Shown: positions 36,924 through 48,059 of the stretch, piece after piece
How positions within the stretch are numbered: position 1 is the stretch's first letter
Layout of the letters: each line of letters opens with the position of its first letter
From: Quercus robur
Lineage: Eukaryota > Streptophyta > Magnoliopsida > Fagales > Fagaceae
NCBI RefSeq assembly: GCF_932294415.1
Contig: NC_065541.1
Span: 31,418,790-31,482,789 of the forward strand
Length of the DNA stretch: 64,000 nucleotides
Direction: 5' to 3'
Notes under the pieces: model-generated
The model's input: the letters and a program-made list of their open reading frames with translations, nothing else
What the model was told of the DNA's origin: nothing
Databases searched by the model: none
Made by a program: the position numbers and the translations under genes

Positions 36924-37548
36924 AACTGTCCGGAAAGTGGACGGATCACCGAAACGGTGAAAATTTTTACAAGTCCATAAATTGGATGGTGTTTTTTAAA
37001 AAAAGGTGATGTAAACGCCACAAAGTGGACGGATCATCACGACGATAAAAAAAACTGTCCGAAAAGCAGACGGATCACCAAAACGGTGAATTTTTACAAG
37101 TCCATAAATTGGACGGTGTTTTTAAAAGGTGATGTAACCGCCACAAAGTGGACGGATCACCACGACGATAAAAAAAAAAAAACTGTCTGAAAAGCGGACG
37201 GATCACCAAAACGGTGAATTTTTACAAGTCCATAAATTGGACGGTGTTTTTAAAAGGTGATATAACCGCCACAAAGTGGACGGATCACCACGACGATAAA
37301 AGAACTGTCCGAAAAGCGGACGGATCACCGAATCGGTGTAAATTTTTACAAGTCCATAAATTGGACGGTATTTTTAAAAGTTATGTAACCGCCACTAAGT
37401 GGACGGATCATCACGACGATGAAAGAACTGTCCGCAAAACGGACGGATCTCCGAAACGGTGAAAATTTTTACAAGTTCATAAAATGGACGATGCTTTAAA
37501 AGGTGATATAACCGCAACAAAGTGGACGGCCATGCTGAAGGTAAAAAC
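36924..37548 (+). repeat. Array of about five 122-129-bp repeats downstream of integrase in element 2
   Basis: Units start with AACTGTC at about 36924, 37053, 37181, 37303 and 37426. Each unit carries short inverted repeats with A-rich loops: GTCCG-aaaag-CGGAC, CACCG-aaa-CGGTG, GTCCA-taaat-TGGAC and CCAC-aaa-GTGG. Decayed single motifs (GTGGACGGAT) continue to about 37740. Tandem repeats in this place are a known trait of Tat elements and can seed satellite DNA. Confidence 0.92.
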
Positions 37549-37972
37549 CACCACAAAGTGGACGGATAGTATATCCATGAGTCCACCTAAATAGACGGAT
37601 CCAATTAAAAATGAGATAACTACCACAAAGTGAACGGATGCCCAGGGTAGATAAAAGCTTTTCAACAAAGTGGACGGATCAAGAAACCAATGCAACCTAT
37701 TCGCATGTTCATAGATCGGACGGACCCTTCAAAAGGTAAGTTGTCCAAATTAACAATTCCCATACAGAAAGACGGATAGGAAAAATCCTTACGGATGCAA
37801 ATGCTCAATCAACAACAAGAATATGCATAAACGTATTATCTAAAGAAAACATTGCTGACATAGAGCAAAAATAAAAGTTTAAAGTGCGCATTGACAGGTA
37901 GGTCTACCATAAAACCACTCGAAATGTACAAAAAGGAACAAACCGTCCTCAAAATACAAAATTACAAAGAAA

Positions 37973-40106
37973 TCAATCTACTTTTTTAGGGTCGGCATTC
38001 GGAACCTCCTTCGGCATGGCTGATTCTCTGTCACCCTGAGCTGTTTCATCTGTGAAGAGGTCCTCCGTATTTTCAGAAGCGACGGGAATAGCAGAAGTCT
38101 GGCCTTGGTCGTCAACTTTGATCATTGACACATCTAGCTCAGGATAGACCTTCTTGATCTGACGAAGCGAGTCGTCAAAGCCTTGCAGAAAAGAGTCCGT
38201 CAGCTCGCTCAACAAGGAATCTGAGTCACGGTACTCTTGGACGGCTACTTCTTTAGCAAGACGGATCTCTTCCTTCAGTGCTTGGATCTCCTTCTCCTTC
38301 TTCTCCAAGACTGAAGACGCCTCATCCGTCTTCTGCTCCAGCTCTTTCCTTGCTTGCTCAGAGAGCCCCAGCTTCTTCTCCATAGTGGACTTCCATTTAT
38401 GGAGCTGACCAAGCTCTTCCTCCGTTTGTTCTGCCTTTGCACGCACCCGGTCCAAAGTATTCTCACAATTGAGACATCGATCCAATAATCCCTTCATCAT
38501 GACCAACGACTACAAAACGAAAAGAGAGCCCGTCACGAAATAAATAAAAAGAAAAAACAAACATAATGGACGGGCAAAACTTACTTGTGCAACAGCAAAG
38601 AGGCCCGTCTCTCCCATAGCCTCCGTCGAGTGGTTTCCAAGGTCCTCATAATCCTCCGCCGTGATAATAGACGACAGCTTCTCCAATGCAAACTTGGAGT
38701 CGTCACGGAGAAGAGGAGGAGGTCTCTCTTGTTTGGAGTCCGAGGCCTTCATAAAACCTTTCCCTGTCCCATGCTTAGCTGGGGTGACGGTCTTGGCACC
38801 TTCAGCCATCAAGCCAACAACTGGTTCAAGAGAGATCTTGGGTTGTTTAAACGAACGGTTAGATTTTGATGTCGGCTTCCTCTTCGAGGCTGGAGCCGAC
38901 CCCTTTGGTACCACCTCGCCGGATTCCTTCTTCTTGACGGCTTGAGATTTAATCAAAGCTCTCCTTTTTGCGTCTTCCATCTCTACAAATAATGACGGAT
39001 AAATTAAACTAAATACAGTTAAGTAAATGGCAAAGTAAAATCGACGGGCTTACATCTATGAACTCGCTCGTCGTATCTAATAGCTTCTTAAGTGGGCTCA
39101 GGACCGTCACAGTACCAATGTATGGTCTTCGGATTCACCAACTTAGCCCAGGTCCTTTCCTCCGGCTTAGTTTTTCTGCAAATCTTTTCAAGGAAACTAA
39201 ATTCCTCAAGGCTAACTTGCGAGCGCTGTCTACCTACAGAGAAAGACGATCAAGATATACACATAAAAACGGACGGGTATGAAAAGTATTCCGAAAATAA
39301 GACGGGTGCATACACGATTGATTTATCACTCCCCAGGTTGTGTCAACAGGCATGTACTCCGTCTCCCCTGGACGGTTCATCCATCTGTCACCCTCCAGGA
39401 AGAAGTAACGACTCTTCCAGTCTCTATTTGAGTCTGGGGTCTCAAAGATCACCTTCAACAAGGGGCTTCGACTAGCAAAACTGTACATCCCTCTTGATCC
39501 AGCAATCTCGTCTGGACGGTAATAGTGAAGAAACTCACGGACCGTCAGTCTCCTTTCTCCATTCGACATTGCACCATAAAGAATCTCCATTGCTATGAAG
39601 ACCCTCCAGGCGTTCGGAGATATCTGGGTGACGGACAACCCCAGATAGTGCAAAAATTCCCTATGAAGTGTAGAGAGCGGGAACTGAAGTCCTGCCTTCA
39701 ACGCCTGCTCGTATACTCCAACACCTTCTACCCCTTCATAGTAACACTTCTCCGACACATAGGGTAGACGGATGGAAATGTAGTCCGAAATCTGGAAGTT
39801 GGTTCTAAAAGTGCTGAAATGTCTCTCCCTGATGACAGATGTGAACCTATGCACTGTCCACTCTGGTAACATCATGAACTGCCTTAGTCCATCAGCACCT
39901 ACAACAGACTCCAGTGCTTGATTCCCGTCGTCATCAGAACACTCTATTTCAACTATCTCCATATCCTCATTTGTTGAGGATGAAGAGGAGGCAGACGGAC
40001 TCCTATCTTCGCCGGGACTCTCTTGGTCTTTATGACCGGACGGGTATACATCCTTGTATTTCGTCCCGTCACGAACCACCGACTGGTTAGTTGACGCACT
40101 AGACAT
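37973..40106 (-). mobile_element. Antisense coding region of element 2 (Transposase_28-like plus coiled coil)
   Basis: On the minus strand, from an ATG at 40106, the DNA encodes an acidic Ser-rich N-terminus. A domain I recognise as 'putative gypsy type transposon' (Transposase_28-like) follows, with GVYEQALKAGLQFPLSTLHR and LGLSVTQISPNAWRVFIAM near 39.6-39.75 kb. A Lys-rich block lies at 38.5-39.0 kb. A long heptad-type coiled coil and an acidic C-terminus lie at 37.97-38.5 kb. The blocks are separated by short gaps with plausible GT-AG borders, as expected for a spliced antisense gene of a Tat element. No function is established, and I do not assemble a product. Confidence 0.75.
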
Positions 40107-40629
40107 TTCCTACAATTGACGATGAAACCTAAGACTGACGGGTTTGAAAGTATTGACGGGTGTAGTAAGCCTAACAAAAATGCAAGGACGGAAATGTAAC
40201 TTAACTATGATATTAAAGTAAATACTTACCACACTTGGTAGAGGAATAGTTGACGGCTGGTGTAATCTGCGGATACTCGTCCTTGACGGAGTGCTCTGAC
40301 AAGGGTGACAACTTCGCTCTGACAAATGATTTCTGGTTGAAAATAGTAGAAATGGAAGAATGATGCGCTTTATATATATGGGAGATGCACGGAAGACGAA
40401 GCGACGCTTCGATCCGATACAACGGCCATTCAGAGATTGACACGTGGCATACCCAATAAATGTTGACAACCTGTCAGCACGCGTCAACAGATTGTACCCT
40501 TCATGAAACCGTCAACTTTATGAATCTTCAGCTGATGGGTTGATCCACCTGGAACCGTCATCATTATGAACCTTAATCGTCAACCCCCAAATTTTTCTAA
40601 CCGTCACCCTAATGCTCCGTCCATTAAAT

Positions 40630-41127
40630 TGATGGGTAAAATTTGTGCAACATTTGGGCCTGACGGATTCTTAATCATGGGCCGACATTAAGCAGGGGCC
40701 CAAGGCTTAGCCTCGCTTAAAATGCTTGATACGCACGTTTAAAATCTGAGGGATCCCAGAAAATCAGGAAGTCCGCGCTAGGGCAATTCTAGATGATCCG
40801 CCTTAATGAAGAAACTCGCCCTATAAGGAAATATTTGCCCATCACATTTGGGATTTCAGAGTCCTACAAGGAAACGACTTCTAGTCCAAGGAGGAAAAAC
40901 CGACTTTCTTCTACTATAAAAGCTTGAATACTCTCGCAAATCAAGGTACGCAAAAAACACCCTCTCTAGCACTCTAGAGTGGAGAACAATTCTAACTTGA
41001 TCGTCGGAGGGTATTTGGTCGACACCACACCGGTGCCCACGACGAGATCACTTTCTTTTTCTTTGCAGGTTGTTAGTTGCGGCGAGCGTGGACTGTGCGG
41101 CTCACTAGTGATTTCACGCCATCATCA
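40630..41127 (+). repeat. 3' LTR of element 2
   Basis: It is 498 bp, nearly identical to the 5' LTR at 30926-31424, with ends TGATGGG...CATCATCA. The target duplication CTTAA follows at 41128-41132. Confidence 0.93.
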
Positions 41128-41896
41128 CTTAAGAAAGAAGATGATTGGATTGGATGATTAGAATCAAGGAGACACAAAGCATTCCACACTTTATACTCAC
41201 ATATATATATAGCATGTGATGAACCTTTGCCATTATCACTAGTTGCCACCCCAACCTGTGCAGACTGGATACCTATTACCAACCATTTATGATATATATA
41301 ACCCACCACCAGCCAAAACCAGTGGGTGACCAAAATAACCTATACCTTTTAATGTTTCAAAGATAGCCAAGCTTGTGATGGAGGTGATGTAAATGTCGTT
41401 ATAACTATAGCCACATGGACCAATGGTGCCATATGGTCAATTGCAATTTTCCTTTTATTTATTTATTTTATTTTAGTTACGATATAATTGTAACTTATAA
41501 CATCTGCTTTATGATGATACTAATTAGTTTTTTGTATAATCAGACCAAACCTCAAATCTTAATTATTTTATTTGATAACAAGAGACTTAGGGGGTGTTTG
41601 TTACTTTTGTTTAAACAATAATTTTCAGTGTTTAAACAATATTACACACATATTCACACTTTTTTTTTTTATCCATATGTATTTTCATAAAATAACAACA
41701 ACATTACTAAAAATCTCTTACCAAACAAGCTTTTATTTACCATTCTCAATTAGAAGTCATAATTTAATTTTAAGGAAAAAAAAAAAGGAAAATATTAATA
41801 AATTTAATAGCTGGAGCTCCTAGGCCAGCTATGGAAAGACCAAACTACCTTTCGTGGGGAGCACGATTGTAGATGCTGATTGCTAATCATATTCAT

Positions 41897-42054
41897 ATTT
41901 CCATCATATTCAAATCAAATATATGTCACCAGTTTTACCCTCCATCTCCAAGAGAAATTCCATTGTGTGTGCGACATTTCCATCATATTCAAATCAAATA
42001 TATGTCACCAGTTTTACCCTCCATCTCCAAGAGAAATTCCATTGTGTGTGCGAC
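41897..42054. repeat. 79-bp perfect tandem duplication
   Basis: The unit starting ATTTCCATCATATTCAAATC at 41897-41975 is repeated without visible change at 41976-42054, ending in GTGTGTGCGAC. Identity suggests a very recent event or an assembly duplication. Confidence 0.95.
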
Positions 42055-42304
42055 TCAGTCCTTTGGACTTTTAGCCTTTAGGCCATGCAGATGGAATGAT
42101 CTTTGTGGACACTAGCCAAAAGGTAAATAGTTAGTTATTATAACAAAAGATAACAATATCAATAGTAATTAAACAACATACTTTATTGCCTACTATTAAT
42201 TATTCTCCAAATCAAATAACCTTGAATTGCTGTGTATCCTGTATATATATTATCATCTAACTATATATAATTAAGTTTAGTTTTTGTAACTTGTCAAAAA
42301 CCTT

Positions 42305-42406
42305 TTGGACTTGGTTCAATGGCATATCAGACTCTTCCCATGAAGGTGAATTTGGATTTGAAGCCCGTGACAAAGTTCTTAATTGACCTTATTTATTCTA
42401 GTAAAA
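42305..42406 (+). mobile_element. Short SINE candidate with A tail
   Basis: An RNA polymerase III A box, TGGTTCAATGG, lies at 42312-42322 and a B-box-like GATTTGAAGCC at 42355-42365, with normal tRNA-like spacing. An A-run ends the body. AAAAACCTT occurs immediately before (42296-42304) and at the end of the A tail (42407-42415), fitting a target duplication. It is short for a SINE, so it may be truncated. Confidence 0.45.
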
Positions 42407-43275
42407 AAAAACCTTGTCTATTGGGTTTGTTCTTCTTCTGTTTGATACCAATAATATTGTTAATTGTAAATCTGGGTTGAACATAATCAATCTTGTATGA
42501 ATATTGAATAGACATCACTTGACAAAATCTATTACTTTGTGCACCATAAATACCATTAAAGAGGGGGGAGGGGGAGACAATGGTAGAACCATCACTTTGA
42601 CATTGTGATGCATGTTAATTATCATGTATCATTTGCCTGTGGCATCAACATAGACCAAGTACCTCTACCAAGATAAACACTACAGGCAATAAGCGGATTT
42701 GTCGCTAAGAATGTCTGGACTGATTGTGGCCAAAATCAAAATGATTTCGTACCAATTTATCTAAAGATTTTTTTTTTTTTTTTTAATTTTCTTTTATGGG
42801 ATATATAGGATAAAATTTCAACTTGCAATCATTCTATGATAACCTCTCTTTATCATTAAGCCAAGAATTCAATTGGTTCTTTATGTAAATAGAATTCTAA
42901 CTCAGATCTCTTATTCAACCACAAAAGTCTTTACATATTAAACACTTTATGTATTATTATATTTGTGCAAAAATATTTCACCTAAACCAAACACTAATAT
43001 TCTTATTGACGGTATAATTGTTTATTTTCCATGGTTTTTAAAATTTTGGGATCGACTATGAATTTTTTACATACTAATTATGGTTGGCCATATGTATTTT
43101 TATTGTCATTATATATGACAATAAAATGATCAAAATTAATATTTTTAGTTCCATGTTTACTATTTATTTTAAACATGAACATTTTCATATTTTTGTCATA
43201 ATTCATATTTTTTTCTTTGAACTATTAATAATTTTCTATAATTTGGATTATTAGATTTAATTGTCATATATAATA

Positions 43276-44299
43276 GGGCTAATTACAATTTATCCACTTG
43301 TGGTTTGGCTGAAATTTAAGTTGTCTACTTGTAGTTTAAAAGTTAGCACTTTGCCCACCTGAGTTTTACTCCGTTAAACTTCCGCAACCCACATCTTTAC
43401 TTTCACCGTTAAAAATACAAAAACATAATAAAAACACAAAAATCAAGATCTAAAAGTATATTTCTTAAAATTGTGAAGTTTTGGCTTAAGAACATTCTTC
43501 CTTTTCTTAAGAACATTCTCAAGCCTATCAATCCAAACAAAAATGTTTAGGGGATAGAAAAGATTGAGAAAGAAATTTGAGTTGTGTTTGATTTGGTTTT
43601 AATTTTAATTTGCAGTAGTTGTGGGTTTATGTTCAAAATTAATGAGTTTAATTTTTGGTTTATGTTCAAGATTTCTGGGTTTATGTTAAAAAAATCTGAG
43701 TTTAGCTTTTAGTTTTGATTAATTTTGTGGGTTTAGCATTTAGTTTCTAACTTCTTAATAGAACCTTGATACAAATAGCTATAACAATTGTTGATGCAAG
43801 GGTCATGAAATGCCGCATTTGTGATTGTTTCCAAGTTGAGACATGAAAATTTTGCAACAAAAGCATGTCTAGAAAATCCAAGAGGCGGACAATCCAACAA
43901 AGTTTAACAAACATAATACCAACATAATTGTATCTCATGTTTGCTCTTTGCTTGTATTTGGAGTCGAAGACCTGCCATCTAAGTTGTTCGTTTCAAAATT
44001 ATTTCATGCTAGATTCAAGCTGTTGGATTTGCAAGGAGCTAAAGTGACCGAACTACCACAAAATTTCAATAAACCTAGTGGATCTGAGAGCTTCACAATT
44101 TTTTTTAAAAAAATATTCTTTTAGATCTTGATTTTTATATTTTTGTTATGTTTTTTGTGTTTTTAACGGTGAAAGTAAAGAGGGGGCTTACGGAAGCTTA
44201 ATGGAATAAACCTCAGGTGAGCAAAGAGCCAACTTTTAAATCACAAGTAGGCAACTTAAATTTTAATCAAACCACAAGTGGGTAAGTTGTAATTTGCCT
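43276..44299. mobile_element. Mutator-like foldback / non-autonomous element with about 220-bp inverted repeats
   Basis: The left arm (43276 to about 43490) and right arm (about 44085-44299) are inverted copies at roughly 80-85% by eye. They share outer ends GGGCTAATTACAA / AGGCAAATTACAA and inner TCAAGATCTAAAAG. The 9-base flanks TATATAATA (43267-43275) and TATATAAAA (44300-44308) differ by one base, which fits the 9-bp duplications of Mutator-like elements. The 600-bp interior has no transposase and only short frames; its origin is unknown to me. Confidence 0.75.
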
Positions 44300-44308
44300 T
44301 ATATAAAA

Positions 44309-44623
44309 AGTATGTGTGATAAATTTACATAAATGAAAAAAATAAATTTAAATAATAATAATAATGTGAGATGATAAATAATTTTCTTATTTTGATTTAT
44401 TTTCAACTAAGTAAACAAATGAAGGAATATATTGAACAGTATCCTCTTCATTTACTTTTTTGTTAGGTTGTTCGAAAAATAAAGCCAAAATTTTAAAAAT
44501 ATTCTAAATATATTAAATACTTACATAGATAATATATATATATATATATATATATATAATACCTTATGAAATTATACTTTTTTTTTGGGAGAAGATTATG
44601 AAATTATACTAAGATTACATAAG
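44309..44623. other. Short gene-free AT-rich stretch
   Basis: Nothing is supported here beyond a TA microsatellite at about 44527-44558. Confidence 0.6.
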
Positions 44624-44628
44624 TGTAC

Positions 44629-44854
44629 TGTAAGGACTCGATTTGTAACGATCTTAAACTAGTGTTGGGTTCGTACGTTGAAGGCCCAAACAATAAAATT
44701 TGTAGAGCGTGAGTGTCCAAGAACTAGGTTAACTCTCAAAGAAAAACGATTAAACCACACGTTTATAGATAGATTAGCACAGACATAACGATCGATTTTT
44801 CCTTGAAACAAGTTCAGTTCTTTTGTTCATAAGGTTTTCTTCTGAGTATTCTCT

Positions 44855-44899
<45 letters not shown>

Positions 44900-45703
44900 C
44901 GATCCCCTTTTTCTCAATGCCTTCTGTAAGGACTCGATTTGTAACGATCCCAAACTGGTGTTGGGTTTGTACGTTGAAGGCCCAAACAATAAAATTTGTA
45001 GAGTGTGGGTGTCCAAAAACTAGGTTAACTCTAAAAGAAAAACGATTAAACCACACATTTATAGATAGATTAGCACAGACATAACGATTGATTTTTCCTT
45101 GAAACAAGTTCAGTTCCTTTGTTCATAAGGTTTTCTTCTGAGTATTCTCTGTTTTTTTTTTTTTATGTTCCGATCCCTTTTTTCTCAATGCCTTCTTTCA
45201 TGTTATATACTGCTCTCTTAATATCATCTTCACCACACACGTGTAGGTTGGGTTCGGGGGATTTCTTTCTGTCCCATCTAACACCTTCTGGATCCTCCAA
45301 CCAGTAGCTGTAAGGCTGCTTCATCACTGTTCAGGCATCACCTCCACATTAATGTGGCCAGAGAGTTGGTTGAGAGGCAATTAATACGGAGGCAACTGCT
45401 GTCATAGATATTTGTTTCCCTTTTCTTTCTTACCCTTGGCCCTATATCCCACTTTTAGTGGTAATGTAGCTCCGAAGTATGTTTATAATAAGGTGGCATT
45501 CAGGTTGTCCTCGGACTCATATTGCCGAGAAGGATTTTGTCCTTGAACGAATACTGAACTCACTTACGTGATATCTACTATTCCTTTCGTTTGGTTACCA
45601 TTACAACCTGATTTGGGCCTCCTCGGACAGTTTTACATCCTCGGATGGGCCCCAGGCTCAATTTACACGACTTTAATAATTTATTGATTAGCCGACTCCT
45701 ACA
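44629..45703 (+). mobile_element. Solo LTR with internal tandem duplication
   Basis: A 1,075-bp stretch starts TGTAAGGACTCG, ends GACTCCTACA, and is flanked by the duplication TGTAC (44624-44628 and 45704-45708). Ends of TG...CA and a 5-bp duplication without any coding part identify a solo LTR; the superfamily cannot be told. Its first 296 bases (44629-44924) are repeated at 44925-45196, the copies differing mainly in the length of a poly(T) run (long near 44851-44893, short near 45151-45164). Confidence 0.8.
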
Positions 45704-45708
45704 TGTAC

Positions 45709-48000
45709 CATTAAATTGTAATTAAAAAAATTCAACATATATTGGCATTTTATTTTAGTTTTGAATTTTCTTTCAAATCCCTAAAACACTTGTATGCAAG
45801 CCAATTTATGTTTTTTTATGCTGATTTTTAAAATCATTTTTTTAGGAATTGCAGACCTGTCTGTTTGGGTTAAAGAGATTCCTTGTTTCCTTGAACAAGC
45901 TCTCAACCAGGATGTAGTTGTTATCCTTGCTGTTAATAAAGTTTTGACGTATTTCCCATAAAAAAAAAAAAGTTGTGTGTTTTTGTGTTAAAACTACTTT
46001 CCCTCTCATTTGTGTGTGTTTGTTTCTAAAAAAAAAAAAAAAAAAAAACGTTTTGACGAGAGAAAACGTACACAAGTGATGAATTAGATTATTGGTCCCA
46101 CGAAGAAAAAGATGTGCAGTATTTTGCCTCCAAAATGATCAATTGTACATCCCCATTATTTCACTTATTCAATGGAAAATGGAATATTATTGTTATAATT
46201 ATATCGCTAAATGAAAATAGAGAAGATTAGCTCAACATTGTTGTGGGGATGGGTTAGCTAGACACATGGAAAACAAGGAAGATGCCTAGAGAAAAAGAAT
46301 ATCATATATCAAAATATTTAAGTGGGGCATGTACAAAGCTTAAGAAATCCTTCACGAAAGTACTTAGTATTGATTCACATTAATATTCTTATTATAACTT
46401 AGAGTAATGATATATATATATATATATATATATAATTTTGACAATTTTTTTCACATCTATTGAGTTGACAAGTTTTTATTAATTATTATTTGAATCTACT
46501 TTTGATATCACGTTTTTACTTATCACTAATAATCTGCCGCATCAACAAATGTTCTTTTTTTTTTTCATTTGTAAAATTTCTGTAACTTCTAACGTCACAT
46601 CTATAGAAGAAAGTCTGGAAGAGGATAGAAACTAGAATTGAACCATAATTAATAATTGTATCTAAAAAAAATTGAGAATTACAGGAATATAATTCATTTA
46701 TCGCTTACAATGCCCTCGGGGGGAACCAAAAAAAAAGAAGAAAAAAAGAAGAGAAGACCCATTTGGACACGTGCTACACAAGCTTAATGGTTAAGAATTA
46801 ACCAAAGTATTTGTCCACTTTGCAAAGTATGAACTAAAAAAAAAAAAAAAAAAGGTCTATAGTGAAGTCTAAGGTCTAAGCTTTAAGTTCTACACTCTCC
46901 CCTAGTCTCTCTATCTTTGATTGGATGGAGAAGAAGGAAACAGAGGTAGAGAAGACTAGAGTACAATTTTTTTTTTTTTTGCTGAAGACTAGAGCACAAT
47001 TGGATCATTAGAGTTTAGGCCTTCATAAGAGTTAATGCTACGGTTTTTTTATTCCAAAAAGAAAATTATGAGATGAATGGTAAAAAAATATATATATATT
47101 TTTACATGGCATTTGTTCTGGTATTTTCCCAATAGTTGGTTTTTAATATAGAATGAGATAAAACTTCAAATATCTTGTTCAAATATCTTGTTATGGGAAT
47201 AGAGAATAATAGAGTTTTTTGGGTGGTTTGACTTGATTTTTTTTTTTAAAAAAAATTTTAATTTGAGTAAGAAACTGAGATATAATATTTTTTCACCGAC
47301 CGAATGTGTTATGCATGGTCAAGATATGTTAGGAAAGCCACACCCACATATAAAAACTCCATATTGTAACTATGAAAACAAAAGTATTCTGAGCTTTCAG
47401 TGAAAGAAAATTTAATTAATTTTTTTTTTCTCAAATCATTGTCTCCCATTAACAGTAAAATTTTTGCAGAGAATTTGAGAAAGGTTTTTAAGTTTTGACA
47501 TCATTTTTGTCGACTGATGAGAGAATCAACTCTGACTATTTTTGTTTCCCATAATGTGTTTACAAAAGGTAAAAGAATATTCATACCCATATATTTTCTA
47601 TAAATAATTCACCGAGTAACATTTATATTTTACACTCATGGATCAATCAAAATCGTTGATAACAATCTTAGCAATAAAATCAAATAAAAGTCAAGCTAAT
47701 AAACGGTTTCAGATCAATTTGTCTGATTTTGATCAAATATCCATATGCTTGCAGAAACAAAAAAAAAAAAAAACATATATAATACTTCTTCCAATAATTA
47801 GAAAAGGAATGAATAAAAAATGGAGGACGAGCAAACATTTCAAATATATATAAACCCAAATAATTATGTTTTGAAAATTTTAAAGCATAATTTTCTTCCA
47901 AATCCCTGTTTATTGTTACAAAACCATTTTCATAAATGAAATTGATATTTACAAAAATTAAGAAAAGAAAAACAAAACATTAAAAAAAAGGAAAATCTTC
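45709..48000. other. Gene-free AT-rich intergenic stretch upstream of the RNA-binding protein gene
   Basis: No supportable gene. The stretch holds A- and T-runs (for example near 45960, 46028, 46838, 46967 and 47759) and a TA microsatellite at about 46408-46434. The open frames here are short and compositionally biased. The last few hundred bases should include the promoter of the next gene. Confidence 0.55.
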
Positions 48001-48030
48001 AACTTCTATTCTCAGAGAGAGAGAGCCCGC

Positions 48031-48037
48031 TATATAA
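48031..48037 (+). promoter_or_regulatory. TATA box of the RNA-binding protein gene
   Basis: TATATAA is followed within about 30 bases by a long CT-rich leader (CTCTTTCTCTCTCT). This is the typical arrangement of plant core promoters with a pyrimidine-rich initiator and leader. Transcription probably starts near 48060. Confidence 0.6.
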
Positions 48038-48059
48038 TCCTCACAAACAAGACATCTCA

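Larger units (their letters stand above)
30926..41127 (+). mobile_element. Gypsy LTR retrotransposon, Tat lineage (element 2), young, few breaks
   Basis: The element is about 10.2 kb and bounded by the target duplication CTTAA (30921-30925 and 41128-41132). Its LTRs of about 499 bp start TGATGGGTAAAA and end GCCATCATCA. The order is 5' LTR, primer region, gag, protease, RT, RNase H, archaeal-type RNase H, integrase, tandem repeat array, antisense coding region, 3' LTR. By eye the two LTRs differ at roughly eight to ten positions in 499, so the insertion is young compared with element 1. The gag-pol part looks close to whole with about four breaks. Both LTRs carry a TATA box (CTATAAA). I could not place a convincing polypurine tract. 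Confidence 0.92.
41133..43275. other. Gene-free intergenic stretch
   Basis: AT-rich DNA without a supportable gene. It holds a 79-bp tandem duplication (41897-42054), a SINE candidate (42305-42406) and T-runs near 41660 and 42768. A second, weaker SINE-like phrase lies at about 42845-42945 (AGATCTCTTATTCAACCAC). A GGGGGTGTTTGTTAC phrase near 41590 resembles a MITE end, but I found no partner. Confidence 0.5.

Noticed and set aside
41589-41760. Possible MITE starting GGGGGTGTTTGTTAC
   Set aside because: No matching inverted end or target duplication was found; CAAACAAGC near 41725 is too weak a partner.
42845-42945. Second SINE-like phrase ending AGATCTCTTATTCAACCAC
   Set aside because: It resembles a known plant repeat phrase, but A and B boxes are not both present and no flank repeat is visible.
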